Positions 1-8,895 are shown, numbered from the stretch's first letter. The stretch is 64,000 nucleotides of DNA from Rhodospirillum sp. (GCA_013822765.1 PNKY01000001.1:1116001-1180000), one strand, 5' to 3'. Notes: generated from the letters alone by a model not told the origin. Numbers and translations: made by a program.

Positions 1-485
1 CCCTAGGCGCCCGGCGCACCTGCAGCCATCCGAGGCATCTGGCCATGCTCGGCGCGGTGGCGGAGCGGATCGGCCGGCATCGACGCCACCGCAAGGGGTT
101 CACCGCGGCCAGGCCCAGATCATGGGCCCTGGCAGCTGCGTCGCCGCGGCGACCGGGGTCCCGGTCACTGACGGTCAACCGAAGATCCATTGGATCGTCG
201 CGGCGACGGACCTCGGCTAAGCCCAGGAGTGCTTGAGATGATTGCTGGTGTCGCCCCGGACCGCTGCCGCCAATCCTTCTGGCTGTGGGTGTGCGGTGTC
301 GCGACCGCCGCCCTGCTGATGATCGCTTCGAGCGCGGCAGCTTAGCGTTCCAACAAGCGTGTGTGACCTCTTGGTGATCTTTCGTCGTTGCAAAGCCGGC
401 AAGATTGAGCCGGCTGTCGGGCTGGGGCATAACGGGACGGCATTCTGAGCCTTCCGTTTGATTCCCGCCCCCGCAAGGACACGAG
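1..485. other. Largely non-coding leading region
   Basis: No recognisable conserved gene covers this stretch. Open frames in it are short and have the arginine/proline-rich composition typical of out-of-frame GC-rich DNA. It holds one short candidate frame with a good ribosome binding site (238-345, listed separately), a small inverted repeat GCCGGC-N8-GCCGGC at 395-414, and the AAGGACACGAG ribosome-binding region just before the gene at 486. Confidence 0.5.
238..345 (+). CDS. Possible small membrane peptide (35 aa)
   Basis: An ATG at 238 is preceded by AGGAG at 225-229 with 8 bases of spacing. The frame encodes 35 residues: a short polar head with a tryptophan-containing stretch, then an alanine/leucine-rich hydrophobic segment that ends in SSAAA and a TAG stop. 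It looks like one transmembrane helix or an isolated signal peptide. It lies about 140 bases before the exported protein at 486, so it could be a small membrane protein or chance. No family was recognised. The support is only the ribosome binding site and the hydrophobic composition. Confidence 0.25.
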   Translation: MIAGVAPDRCRQSFWLWVCGVATAALLMIASSAAA

Positions 486-1628
486 ATGAGCCACCGTTCG
501 ATCCTGCCGGCGTGCGTGCTTGTGCTGTCCACTGCTGCCGCATCCGCCGAAGATTCCAAAGTCCTCGCTTTTGACAACGACGCCGGCATTGCGGTCACCA
601 TCGAAAGTGCGGGCGCGCCAGGTTCCGATCCCCGGCGGCGGTTGATGGACACCATCGAGCGGATGGAATCTCAGTTCGGCTCTGCGATGCCGGGCGATGC
701 GCCACAAACCGAGTCGGTGGACGGGCATACCCTGGCCGCCGTGTTCCGGCGCTTCGAGGGCGCGCCGGATATGGTCCACGTTCTTCTGACCACCGACGCC
801 GACAGCGCAATCTGTCACGTTGCCGGCCCCATGACGGAGCGGATGCAAGCTGCGCTGCCGGCCGCGATCCAGACCTGCGGCAGTGAACTCATGCGCGCCG
901 CCACCGCAACAACCGCGCCGGCCCAGGCGGTTCAGCCGGCAGCCGCGGCGCCGGCGGCGGATGCGGCGTTCGCCGGCAACTGGTCGAAGGTATCGGAGGT
1001 GCTGTTCCGCAGCGTGGCGGCGATCGGGGTTGGCGGCATGGTGGTGATGGAATTCGAGCCCGTGATCCTGCTCGAGGATGGCACCTACTATGAGATCGGC
1101 GATGAGGCGCTGGAGGATGTCGACCTTGCGGCCGAGCCATCTGCCAGGCCGGATCAGTTTGGGCGCTGGTCGCAGTCCGGCGGCAGCTACGTCCTGACCA
1201 ACGCGGACGGCAAGTCAAAGAGTTACGCGCTGCAGGACGGCGCCTTGTTCAAGGCATTCGCGGCCAAGCAGCCGGCCATGCTGGCGACGCGCTACAGGCG
1301 GATCTCCGGTGGCGGCAACACCGCCCTCGGCGGCGAAATGATAATCGCGCAGTCCAGCGTCTACACTTTCATGCCCGACGGCCGGTTCCGGATCGAAGGT
1401 AATATCGGCGCGTCAAGCTCTGGCGAGCAGACCGGCGTTTCCACCACGCTGCAAAGCGAAAGCGCGATGGCCGGACGCTATGCGCTCGACAATCATACGC
1501 TGGTCCTCACTTTTGCCGATGGCCGGCAGGAGCGGCACTTCTTCGCCTATGCGTCCAAAGGCAATCCGCCGGAGCTCGACCCGGGGATGATCTTCATCGA
1601 CGACAACACGTTCACCGGCGACGAATAG
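486..1628 (+). CDS. Exported protein of unknown function
   Basis: This 380-residue protein begins with a short signal peptide: hydrophobic residues 5-21 ending in ASA before a polar segment, so it is probably exported to the periplasm or cell surface. Residues about 25-135 form one region. A linker rich in alanine, proline and threonine (about 140-160) follows. The remainder (about 165-380) is rich in glycine and beta-strand-type residues and carries two similar phrases of the form Y-x-(M/L)-x-(D/N)-x-G, suggesting a lipocalin-like or other beta-rich fold. I do not recognise a family. AAGGACACGAG precedes the ATG. The gene stands alone and converges on the kinase gene, leaving a single base between the two stop codons. 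Confidence 0.75.
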   Translation: MSHRSILPACVLVLSTAAASAEDSKVLAFDNDAGIAVTIESAGAPGSDPRRRLMDTIERMESQFGSAMPGDAPQTESVDGHTLAAVFRRFEGAPDMVHVLLTTDADSAICHVAGPMTERMQAALPAAIQTCGSELMRAATATTAPAQAVQPAAAAPAADAAFAGNWSKVSEVLFRSVAAIGVGGMVVMEFEPVILLEDGTYYEIGDEALEDVDLAAEPSARPDQFGRWSQSGGSYVLTNADGKSKSYALQDGALFKAFAAKQPAMLATRYRRISGGGNTALGGEMIIAQSSVYTFMPDGRFRIEGNIGASSSGEQTGVSTTLQSESAMAGRYALDNHTLVLTFADGRQERHFFAYASKGNPPELDPGMIFIDDNTFTGDE

Positions 1629-1629
1629 C

Positions 1630-2268
1630 CTAGACCGAGAACACAAACTCGGGCTGAGCGCTGGCCGACACGATCAGCCTGCCGTTCGGCAAGTCGTTGG
1701 TCTCGACCTTGGCCATGACCTCGTCCGGCGGCAGCTGATAACCCTGCCAGCGGTCCACCAGCCGCCGGCGCAGCAGCGCTTCGGGAACCGCGATCATGAT
1801 GGTGGTGTCGAACAGGCTGCGCAGGCTGGACCAGCCAGGCCGATCCAGCAGCAGGTAGTTGCCCTCGACGACCAGGTGGCGGACCGAGCGTGGGATGAGC
1901 CGTGCGCCGGCGCGCGCGATCTCCAGGTCGCGGTCGAACACCGGCACCGCGATCTCCGGCTCTTCGTTGCGCTTGAGGCGCTGCAGCATGTGGTAGAAGC
2001 CGGCGACGTCGAAGGTATCCGGGGCGCCCTTGCGCGGGCGCAAGCCCCGCGGCACCAGGACCCGGTCGTCAAAATGATAGCCGTCCATCGGCAGCACGGC
2101 GGCGCTATCAGGCGCCTTCTCGTTCAGCTGCGCAACGACAGCTTCGGCCAGCGTCGACTTGCCCGAACCCGGCGCGCCCGCGATGGCGGTTAGGCTGCGC
2201 GCCGATTGGCCGCGTTGGCGCAGCACTTGCAGGATGCCGGCGAGATCGAGCTGTTTCGCACTGCTCAC
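1630..2268 (-). CDS. FrcK-like P-loop kinase
   Basis: This 212-residue P-loop kinase has a Walker A motif GAPGSGKST at residues 31-39, a DGYHFDD substrate-side motif near 80, and the PRKGAPDTFDV and VPVFDRDLEIA phrases seen in rhizobial FrcK and related uridine-kinase-like proteins. The family probably phosphorylates a small sugar or nucleoside in the cytosol; the substrate is not known for this member. The start is GTG, with GAGGCGG just upstream. The gene is the last in a leftward run, 7 bases after the dioxygenase stop, so it may be co-transcribed with the glycan genes even though FrcK homologues usually accompany sugar ABC transporters. Confidence 0.8.
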   Translation of the reverse strand: MSSAKQLDLAGILQVLRQRGQSARSLTAIAGAPGSGKSTLAEAVVAQLNEKAPDSAAVLPMDGYHFDDRVLVPRGLRPRKGAPDTFDVAGFYHMLQRLKRNEEPEIAVPVFDRDLEIARAGARLIPRSVRHLVVEGNYLLLDRPGWSSLRSLFDTTIMIAVPEALLRRRLVDRWQGYQLPPDEVMAKVETNDLPNGRLIVSASAQPEFVFSV

Positions 2269-2275
2269 CGCCGCC

Positions 2276-3070
2276 TCAGCGCACGATCTGGAAGCGCATC
2301 TCCAAGGCCATGCGGGTCTTGGTGTCGCTCTTATTGAAGGCGAGCCCGTGGATCAGATAGGGCGTGAAGATGAGCGCCTGGCCGAAGCGCACCGGCGCGC
2401 GCACCATCTCGAGCGGTCCGCTGCGCAGGCGGCCGATCGCCGGCACGCGATACGGATTGCCGCCCAGGACCGCGCCACCCGGCTGGGTCTGCCAGCAATC
2501 GGCTTCCGCGATCGCATGCGAGCCGGGCAGGATCGGCAGGCTGGTGGTCTCGTCGACGCCGACCACCGGGATCCACACGTTGAGCGTCGGCGCGAGGTGC
2601 GGCAACGAGCCGTCACGATGCGGCGGATTGTAGTCGGTGGAGCCGGGGCGGTTGATGCGCAGCTGCACCACGTCCTTGTCCAGGATCGGCAGGATCGGAG
2701 ACAGTTTCACGCCGACCAGGTCGGCGAAATACTGCGTGAACTCCTTCGGATCGAGCCCGAGCTGGCTGAAGCGCAGGTCGCGGCTGATCTTGATGATCTC
2801 GATGTGGTCGGCCTCGCTGGTCACCCACGCGTGGTATTGCTCGAGCTCGGTCAGGCCGTCGAGATAGGGCAGGGCGCGGGCGCTGCGCTTGATGCGGTCG
2901 GCCGTCCCCGGCGGCAAGTCGATGACGCGGTAGCCCTCCGATCCCAGCACGGGCAGGAGCGGGTCCTGTTCGACCTGGCATAGCGGCCCGCCGCTGCCCC
3001 AGGAGAACTCGCCCTTGACGTCCCAGGAGAACGGCCGGCCATCGATCAGTGTTTCAATGTGCTGGTTCAC
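2276..3070 (-). CDS. Phytanoyl-CoA dioxygenase-like 2OG/Fe(II) oxygenase
   Basis: The protein (264 aa from the GTG at 3070) shows the Fe(II) triad of the PhyH family: HRD (His 151, Asp 153) and a distal His at 241 in YLIHGLAF. An arginine about 12 residues later (Arg 253, in TKTRMALEMRF) is suited to binding the 2-oxoglutarate carboxylate. Members in polysaccharide loci hydroxylate or otherwise oxidise a sugar or lipid precursor; the substrate here is unknown. GGAAGG lies 8 bases before the GTG; a TTG one codon earlier is possible. The start overlaps the end of the aldo/keto reductase gene by 17 bases, which implies translational coupling. Confidence 0.8.
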   Translation of the reverse strand: MNQHIETLIDGRPFSWDVKGEFSWGSGGPLCQVEQDPLLPVLGSEGYRVIDLPPGTADRIKRSARALPYLDGLTELEQYHAWVTSEADHIEIIKISRDLRFSQLGLDPKEFTQYFADLVGVKLSPILPILDKDVVQLRINRPGSTDYNPPHRDGSLPHLAPTLNVWIPVVGVDETTSLPILPGSHAIAEADCWQTQPGGAVLGGNPYRVPAIGRLRSGPLEMVRAPVRFGQALIFTPYLIHGLAFNKSDTKTRMALEMRFQIVR

Positions 3071-3986
3071 CAAAGATACCTTCCACCGCTCCCGTCAACG
3101 CACCGTCCTCGGCCAGGGCCATGCCCCTGGCGATGTCCGCAACCTGTTCGGGGGACGAAGCGCCGGTCAGAATTGCCGCACACGGCCCGAAACGCAAGGC
3201 GTCCGCGATCACCAGGGATGCGGCAGAAACGCCGGCCCGCTTGGCTACGTCGAGCAGGCGCTTGATCCTGCGCGCCTGGGCCTCGTCGGCTTGCCAGACC
3301 TGCGGGCAATCGCGGCTACGCTCAGCGCGCGACCCGGCCGGCACTGCGTCCAGGTATTTCCCGGTCAGCGTGCCGCGCGCCAGGACGGAGTAGCCGATGA
3401 TCGGCACCGGGACGGATTGCAGCGCGTCTTTGAGGGCCGCGGCCGGCGCGGGATGCAGGCGGTTATAGGGCTCCTGCGCCGCGGCGGGCGGCGGCAGGCC
3501 GAGCGCGCCGGCGAGGCCGGCGGCCTGCAGCACCAGCTCCGCCGGCCAGCGGCTGATGCCCCAGGCTCGGATCTTGCCTTGCTGCCGCAGCTCTGCGAGC
3601 GCCGCCAGCGTCTCATCCAAGGGCGTGTCGGGGTCGGCACGATGGCAATAGAGCAGGTCGATGCAGTCGCGCCGCAACCGCTTGAGGCTGCCCTCCACCG
3701 ACCGGAACAAGGCAACCCGGCCCAGGCCGACGGGATTTCTGTTGGCGTCGAAATACGCCTTGGTGGAGATGACGACGTCAGTGCGATCGGCCAGGAATTG
3801 GCCGAGCCATTCCTCGGCAGTCCCGCCGGCATAGCTCGGCGCGGTGTCGATGTGCGTGATGCCGGCATCGAGCGCCGCGCCTACCACAGCGCGCGCGGTC
3901 GCGGCATCGACGCCGTCGCCGAAGGTCGCCCAGGTGCCAAGTCCGACGCGCGAAATCGGGCCGCAATCCCGCAGCTCCAGCGGCAT
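3054..3986 (-). CDS. Aldo/keto reductase
   Basis: The 310-residue protein carries the full catalytic tetrad of aldo/keto reductases: Asp 47 and Tyr 52 (HIDTAPSY), Lys 76 (ISTKAYF) and His 115 (LLYCHRADP). It is expected to reduce or oxidise a carbonyl/alcohol with NADPH in the cytosol. The ATG at 3986 overlaps the acyltransferase stop by one base (TGATG), and the 3' end runs into the dioxygenase gene, so reductase, dioxygenase and acyltransferase appear to be made together. In this setting it probably modifies a sugar precursor, which is inference. A longer in-frame extension upstream is arginine-rich non-coding sequence and was not used. Confidence 0.85.
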   Translation of the reverse strand: MPLELRDCGPISRVGLGTWATFGDGVDAATARAVVGAALDAGITHIDTAPSYAGGTAEEWLGQFLADRTDVVISTKAYFDANRNPVGLGRVALFRSVEGSLKRLRRDCIDLLYCHRADPDTPLDETLAALAELRQQGKIRAWGISRWPAELVLQAAGLAGALGLPPPAAAQEPYNRLHPAPAAALKDALQSVPVPIIGYSVLARGTLTGKYLDAVPAGSRAERSRDCPQVWQADEAQARRIKRLLDVAKRAGVSAASLVIADALRFGPCAAILTGASSPEQVADIARGMALAEDGALTGAVEGIFGEPAH

Positions 3987-4495
3987 CAGTCGACGTCTCC
4001 GACGACACGCGCCGGGGTGCCCCAGGCCTTCTTGCCGGCCGGCACATCGGCGTTGACGAACGACATCGCGCCGATCACGGCGCGGTCGCCGACGGTGACG
4101 CCCTTGGCGATCACGCTGTTGGGCCCGATATAGGCGCCGTTGCCGATGGTCGTGGGCGCCTTGGCGTGCTCCGCCTGGCCCAACGACGTGCTCCACGCGA
4201 CGGTGTCGTGGGTGTAGATCTGCACACCCGCCGAGATCGAGCAATAGTCACCGATCACCAGTGGGCCGCCGCTGCCGTCGAGGATGCAGTTGGGTCCGAT
4301 CCAGCTGTTCTTGCCGACCCGCACGTCACCGAGGATCAACACGTTGTCGTAGCACGACGTGCCTTCGCCGAAGCCATATTCGCGCGCATTCTGCCAGCGG
4401 TCGGTGACGAGATCGCCGAGCGAGACGCGGCGCTTGAACTCAGCGAGCTTGTCCTGCTGCAGCTTGGCTTGCAGCGCGCGGAGCTTGTCAATCAT
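3986..4495 (-). CDS. Left-handed beta-helix acyltransferase
   Basis: This 169-residue protein starts with an amphipathic, lysine-rich helix (MIDKLRALQAKLQQDKLAEF), followed by hexapeptide repeats of the I-G-x-x-x-x type: IGPNCILDG, ISAGVQIYTHD, IGNGAYIGPNSVI, VGDRAVIGAMSFV. It ends with a TPARVVG phrase like those of sugar O- and N-acetyltransferases. A histidine in IYTHD is a good candidate for the catalytic base. It probably transfers an acetyl or similar group to a sugar in the cytosol. The start overlaps the 3' end of the large membrane-protein gene by 8 bases, and the stop overlaps the aldo/keto reductase start. Confidence 0.82.
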   Translation of the reverse strand: MIDKLRALQAKLQQDKLAEFKRRVSLGDLVTDRWQNAREYGFGEGTSCYDNVLILGDVRVGKNSWIGPNCILDGSGGPLVIGDYCSISAGVQIYTHDTVAWSTSLGQAEHAKAPTTIGNGAYIGPNSVIAKGVTVGDRAVIGAMSFVNADVPAGKKAWGTPARVVGDVD

Positions 4496-6527
4496 GGTCG
4501 AGTTCCGAAATGGCGACGTTGCATTCCACCTTGGCCGGCGCTTCGTCCAATCCCTTGATGACCAGGATGGAGCGGAAGTGGCGCTGAACGGCAAGAGCAC
4601 AGAGCTCGTCGTCGGTCGGCGCCGCGGAGAACGTGACATCGGGCAATCCTGCGCCGAGCAGCGGCCCCTCGTCCGGGCAAGTTGCCTTTCCGGCGCTCTG
4701 GCCGCCCAGCATGCTGACGCCGGCAACCGCCATCGGCCACAGGCTCCGCCCGTCGCATTCGCCGACCAGACTCCAATAGGCGGAGGCCGGTGGGGCGAAG
4801 GCGATCGCGCCGGTCCTGGCCGCGCCGTCGACGCCGCGCAGCTGGTCCGCCAGCTTGAGCCCGAGCGGCTCCGCGACTGGCAACCGCATCAGCGCGAACA
4901 GCGACTGGTTGTCCAAGGCACGCTTGAAGTCGGCCTTCAGGACGCGCTTCTTGTGGTCGGCGAAATAGCTGCGGTCGCCGGTATGGATCAGCGCCTCGGC
5001 GGAAACGAAGGTGTGGGCGCGCAGCGGCACGGTGTCGACCAACCCGATTACGAGACCGATGACGGCGGCTGCGGTGACGGCCCAGCCACCAATGCGCCGG
5101 TTGCGCGATGAAGCGCGTAGCGCGGCCGGCGCCACGGCCAGCAGCGCCAGCAGGATCGGCAGCGCGAACCACTCACCCGCGATCAGGAAATACGCGGCAT
5201 CACCGCCGGGAATCTGCATCAGCAGTCCAGGGAGGTTGGCGGCCACGGTCGCGATGATGACCGCCTCGATCAGCAGCTTGCGGAATCCGCCGTCGGCGTG
5301 GCGACGCAGCAGGATGAGTCCGATCAGGGTGGCGAGGCTCTGCCATTGCAGCTGCAGCGGCAGCAGGTAATTGCCTTCGGCGAACCCGCGCTCGACATAG
5401 TACGGCACGCCGAAAAGCGTGCCGCCGCCGCTGCCGGTCGGCGCGAACAGGTAGACGCTGCCGAAGAACAGGATCGCCATGACAGCGCCGAGCAGCCACA
5501 GCGGCAGGCGCTTGAGGCCGATCTTGCGCAGGGCGAGATAGCCAGCGACCGCGGTCCACACGTAGCCGGCCGAAATCTTCGACACCGCCAGCACCGGAAT
5601 GGCGATCGCTGCCGCCCACCAGAAGCGGCCCGTTGGTTCGCCTGCGCGCGCCGGCACCTGTACCAGGATGGCCGGCGCCACCAGGATCAGCAGCGTGCCG
5701 CCGAGCAGCATCGAGGTACTGTACGCCACCAGGTTCGCAAGCCCGCTCAGCTGCGCCAGTGGCGCCATGACAAAGGCCAAGACAGCGAGCAGGAGGGGAC
5801 GCGGCGCTTGCTCAGGAGCGAGGCGCGCGGCGATCAGCGCGGCGCCATGCGCCAGCGCAAAGCCCAGGAGCGGCGCCAGTACCAGCATCTGCAGCCCGAT
5901 CAGCGCGAGCGGCGCATCGCCGCCGGCAAGCGGCGTCAGCGTCGCCGCCAGCGCGTAGAAGCCATAGTGGTACCTGGCGGGCGCGACGCCGTCGATGCCG
6001 GGCGCCGGCACCATCAGCGAGCTGAGCGACTTGGTGAGCGCCGCGTTGAGGTAGTCGTCGCCATCGGCGCGGCCGTGCAGGATGAGCTGGTCCAGCACGA
6101 AGTTGACGTATTTCGTGCCGCCCAGCTCCAGCGCGAAGAACAGCGCGCCCGCCAGCACAATCGCACATCCCAGCAGCACGACGGTCGCACGCGGGCGCGC
6201 CGCCCGTACGGCGAGCGCGAGGCACCCAAGGGCCAGCACGCAGACCACGACAACACCGATCATGCCGAGCAGGCTGATCGCGCCACAGGCGAGGATCAGC
6301 AACACGCCCGCCAGGGGACCGGTCCACACCTGCCGCTCCGGCCCACGCAGGGCCCACAGCGCCGGCGCAAAGGTCGCCACTACCACGATGCCGATGCAGG
6401 CGGCGAGGAGCGGGAGGGGAAATCCGAGGCCGGCCCGGGCGAACAGGGTGGCGCCGGCCATGACCAGGGCGGTTGCCGTAGCCAACGCTGCGAAGCCGAT
6501 AGTCGCATTGCCGGATTGGTCTTGCAT
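4488..6527 (-). CDS. Large polytopic membrane protein, GT-C-like, function unknown
   Basis: This 679-residue integral membrane protein has about 12 hydrophobic segments between residues 15 and 500, then a hydrophilic C-terminal domain of about 170 residues. That layout (many helices plus a soluble tail) resembles lipid-carrier-dependent GT-C glycosyltransferases and related membrane proteins of glycan loci, but I do not recognise a specific family or catalytic aspartate motif. The ATG at 6527 follows GAGAGAG. It is the first gene of a leftward operon (membrane protein, acyltransferase, aldo/keto reductase, dioxygenase, kinase) and is divergent from the aminotransferase at 6710. A role in transferring a modified sugar is inference. 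Confidence 0.7.
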   Translation of the reverse strand: MQDQSGNATIGFAALATATALVMAGATLFARAGLGFPLPLLAACIGIVVVATFAPALWALRGPERQVWTGPLAGVLLILACGAISLLGMIGVVVVCVLALGCLALAVRAARPRATVVLLGCAIVLAGALFFALELGGTKYVNFVLDQLILHGRADGDDYLNAALTKSLSSLMVPAPGIDGVAPARYHYGFYALAATLTPLAGGDAPLALIGLQMLVLAPLLGFALAHGAALIAARLAPEQAPRPLLLAVLAFVMAPLAQLSGLANLVAYSTSMLLGGTLLILVAPAILVQVPARAGEPTGRFWWAAAIAIPVLAVSKISAGYVWTAVAGYLALRKIGLKRLPLWLLGAVMAILFFGSVYLFAPTGSGGGTLFGVPYYVERGFAEGNYLLPLQLQWQSLATLIGLILLRRHADGGFRKLLIEAVIIATVAANLPGLLMQIPGGDAAYFLIAGEWFALPILLALLAVAPAALRASSRNRRIGGWAVTAAAVIGLVIGLVDTVPLRAHTFVSAEALIHTGDRSYFADHKKRVLKADFKRALDNQSLFALMRLPVAEPLGLKLADQLRGVDGAARTGAIAFAPPASAYWSLVGECDGRSLWPMAVAGVSMLGGQSAGKATCPDEGPLLGAGLPDVTFSAAPTDDELCALAVQRHFRSILVIKGLDEAPAKVECNVAISELDHD

Positions 6528-6709
6528 CTCTCTCTCGGTCGAATCCTGGGCGGGTTCTCTAGCACAGAGCACCCGGAATGTATCAGCGGCGGGCGGGGAC
6601 CTGCCCTTGACGCGACAGGATTAATCGAGAATGTTGCGGGCCGCTCGCCCAAACCGCACCGGGCGGCGGTATCTCATGCCCAAGCCATTGATCGGGTTAT
6701 AGAAAATAG
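6528..6709. promoter_or_regulatory. Divergent promoter region of the glycan locus
   Basis: These 182 bases separate the leftward membrane-protein operon from the rightward aminotransferase operon, so both probably start here. TTATAG (about 6697-6702), just before the aminotransferase gene, could be a -10 element. I see no clear operator palindrome. Confidence 0.4.
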
Positions 6710-7885
6710 ATGTGTGCGCTCCGTATCCCGCTGGCCAAGGTGGCCTTCGGCCGACTCGAGGAAGAGGCGGTCACGCGCGTCCTGCGCTCGGGCTGGGTGA
6801 CCCAGGGGCCTGAAGTCGCGGCTTTTGAGCGGGAATTCGCGGAGTTCTGCGGCGCGCGGCATGCTGTCGCGGTTTCGAACTGCACGGTCTCGCTGCACCT
6901 TGCCCTGCTGGTCAGCGGCGTCAAGCCGGGGCAGGAGGTCATCACCGTCAGCCACTCCTTCATTGCCACCGCCAACGCGATCCGCCATTGCGGCGCGCTG
7001 CCGGTGTTCGTCGATATCCGGCTGGACGACCTCAACATGGACCCGGCGCTGATCGAGGCCGCCATCACGCCCAAGACCGCCGCCATCATGCTGGTCCACC
7101 AGCTGGGCATGCCGGCCCGCTCGGCCGAGATCGCGGCGCTTGCGAAGCGGCATGGCCTGCCGCTGGTCGAAGATGCCGCCTGCGCCATCGGCAGCGAAAC
7201 GCTGGACGGCAACCAGTGGCAGCGGATCGGCGCGCCGTTCGACAAGCTGTCCTGCTTCTCGCTCCATCCGCGCAAACTGCTGTCGACCGGCGACGGCGGC
7301 ATGATCACGACCGACGATGCCGATCTGGCGGCGCGGCTGCGCCTGCTGCGCCAGCACGGGATGAGCGTCAACGACCAGCAGCGCCACCAGTCGCAGCAGG
7401 TGGTGTTCGAGGAGTATGTCGAGGTCGGCTTCAACTACCGCCTGACCGATATCCAGGCTGCGATCGGCCGCTGCCAGCTCGCGCGATTGCCGCAGATGGT
7501 GGTGCGCCGGCGGGAGCTGGCGGAACTCTACCGGGCCAAGTTGTCGCAGATCGATGGCGTCATCGTCCCCGCGGATCGCACCGACACGCGCACCAACTGG
7601 CAAAGCTATTGCGTGATGCTGCCCGAGGACATCGACCAGCGCCAGGTCATGCAGGCGATGCTGGACGACGGCATCGCCACCCGGCGCGGTGTCATGAACG
7701 CGCATCGCGAGCCGGCCTATTCGCGCGGCGAGGAGGCGACCGGCGTGCGCTTCCCGCTGCCGGTGTCGGAGACGGCGCAGGACCGCGGGCTCATCCTCCC
7801 CATGTTCGACCAGATGACGGAGCAGGATCTGGAGACGGTGTCGTCGTCCCTCGCCAACGCGCTCCGTCGGCAGAGAGCGCACTGA
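6710..7885 (+). CDS. DegT/DnrJ/EryC1-type sugar aminotransferase (first copy)
   Basis: This 391-residue PLP enzyme has the sequence landmarks of the DegT/StrS family: GSGWVTQGPEV-like entry (residues 25-35), the SNCTVSLHLAL cofactor-binding segment, the EDAACAIGS aspartate region, and the Schiff-base lysine in SLHPRKLLSTGDGG. It transfers an amino group, usually from glutamate, to a keto-sugar nucleotide. It differs clearly from the second aminotransferase at 8905 (for example SLHPRKLLS versus SFYPGKNLG), so the two probably act on different carbons or sugars. It starts at ATG 6710, and the oxidoreductase gene follows after 2 bases. Confidence 0.88.
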   Translation: MCALRIPLAKVAFGRLEEEAVTRVLRSGWVTQGPEVAAFEREFAEFCGARHAVAVSNCTVSLHLALLVSGVKPGQEVITVSHSFIATANAIRHCGALPVFVDIRLDDLNMDPALIEAAITPKTAAIMLVHQLGMPARSAEIAALAKRHGLPLVEDAACAIGSETLDGNQWQRIGAPFDKLSCFSLHPRKLLSTGDGGMITTDDADLAARLRLLRQHGMSVNDQQRHQSQQVVFEEYVEVGFNYRLTDIQAAIGRCQLARLPQMVVRRRELAELYRAKLSQIDGVIVPADRTDTRTNWQSYCVMLPEDIDQRQVMQAMLDDGIATRRGVMNAHREPAYSRGEEATGVRFPLPVSETAQDRGLILPMFDQMTEQDLETVSSSLANALRRQRAH

Positions 7886-7887
7886 CC

Positions 7888-8895
7888 ATGTTGAAATACG
7901 GTGTCATCGGCTACGGCTATTGGGGACCCAACCTGGCGCGGGTCTTCAACCAGGCCGAAGGGTCCAAGCTGGTGGCGGTCGCCGACCGCGACGAGAAGAG
8001 CCGAGCGCGTGCCGCCGGCCTCTATCCCAACATCGTGGTGCATTCCGATGCGCGCGAGCTGATCGCCGATCCTGCCATTGACGTGGTCGCGATCGCGACG
8101 CCGGTCTCGACTCATTTCGCGCTGGCGGAGGCCGCGCTCAAGGCCGGCAAGCATGTCGTGGTGGAAAAGCCGCTGTGCGGCTCGTCCGACGAAGCGGCGC
8201 GGCTGGTCGAGCTGGCTGCCAAGGTCGGGCGGCAGATCCTGACCGACCACACCTTCGTTTACACCGACGCGGTGCGCAAGATCGCCGACATGTCGGCGAA
8301 CGGCGAGCTAGGGCGGATTCTCTATTATGATTCCACCCGCATCAATCTCGGCCTGTTCCAGAGCGACGTGAACGTGATCTGGGATCTCGCGGTGCACGAC
8401 TTCGCGATCCTCAGCCGCATCATGCCGGCGAAGCCCGAGGCGATCGGCGCCACCGCCATCGATCCGATGGGCACGGCGACCGAGAGCCTCACCTACATCA
8501 CGCTCTACTATCCCGGCAACACAGTCGCCCACATCCATGCGAGCTGGCTGGCGCCGGTGAAGATCCGCAGCATCATCATTGGCGGCGACCGTTCGATGGT
8601 GGTCTATGACGATGTCGACGTGTCGGAGAAGATCCGCATCTACGACAAGGGCATCTCGATCATCAAGGACCCGGAGGTCCAGCGCCAGATGAGGGTGGCC
8701 TACCGCGTCGGCGACATGCGCGCGCCCAAGCTGGATGGCCGCGAGGCGCTGGGCGTCATGGCGCAGCACGCCAACGAGTGCTTCACCAAGGGTGTTGCGC
8801 CGATCACCTCGGGCGAAGTCGGCCTCCAGGTCGTGCGCCTTCTCGAATCCGCCGAAGCGTCCGCCCGCAAAGGCGGCCAGATCATCCGCTTGTAA
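7888..8895 (+). CDS. Gfo/Idh/MocA sugar-nucleotide dehydrogenase
   Basis: This 335-residue protein has an N-terminal Rossmann fold (YGVIGYGYWGPNL) and the conserved EKPL motif (VVVEKPLCG, lysine near residue 93), followed by the alpha/beta domain with the phrases YYDSTRINLGLF and WDLAVHDFAIL common in surface-polysaccharide loci. Family members such as WlbA/WbpB oxidise carbon 3 of UDP-N-acetylglucosaminuronic acid with NAD. With the aminotransferase at 8905 and the acyltransferase at 11020, it would form a dehydrogenase-aminotransferase-acetyltransferase trio. The substrate is inferred from neighbours. The gene sits 2 bases after the first aminotransferase. Confidence 0.85.
   Translation: MLKYGVIGYGYWGPNLARVFNQAEGSKLVAVADRDEKSRARAAGLYPNIVVHSDARELIADPAIDVVAIATPVSTHFALAEAALKAGKHVVVEKPLCGSSDEAARLVELAAKVGRQILTDHTFVYTDAVRKIADMSANGELGRILYYDSTRINLGLFQSDVNVIWDLAVHDFAILSRIMPAKPEAIGATAIDPMGTATESLTYITLYYPGNTVAHIHASWLAPVKIRSIIIGGDRSMVVYDDVDVSEKIRIYDKGISIIKDPEVQRQMRVAYRVGDMRAPKLDGREALGVMAQHANECFTKGVAPITSGEVGLQVVRLLESAEASARKGGQIIRL

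Noticed and set aside
5298-6800. A 500-codon plus-strand frame opposite the large membrane-protein gene
   Set aside because: The translation is low-complexity (Arg/Gln/Glu/Ala) and crosses the divergent promoter. The minus strand encodes a coherent polytopic protein.
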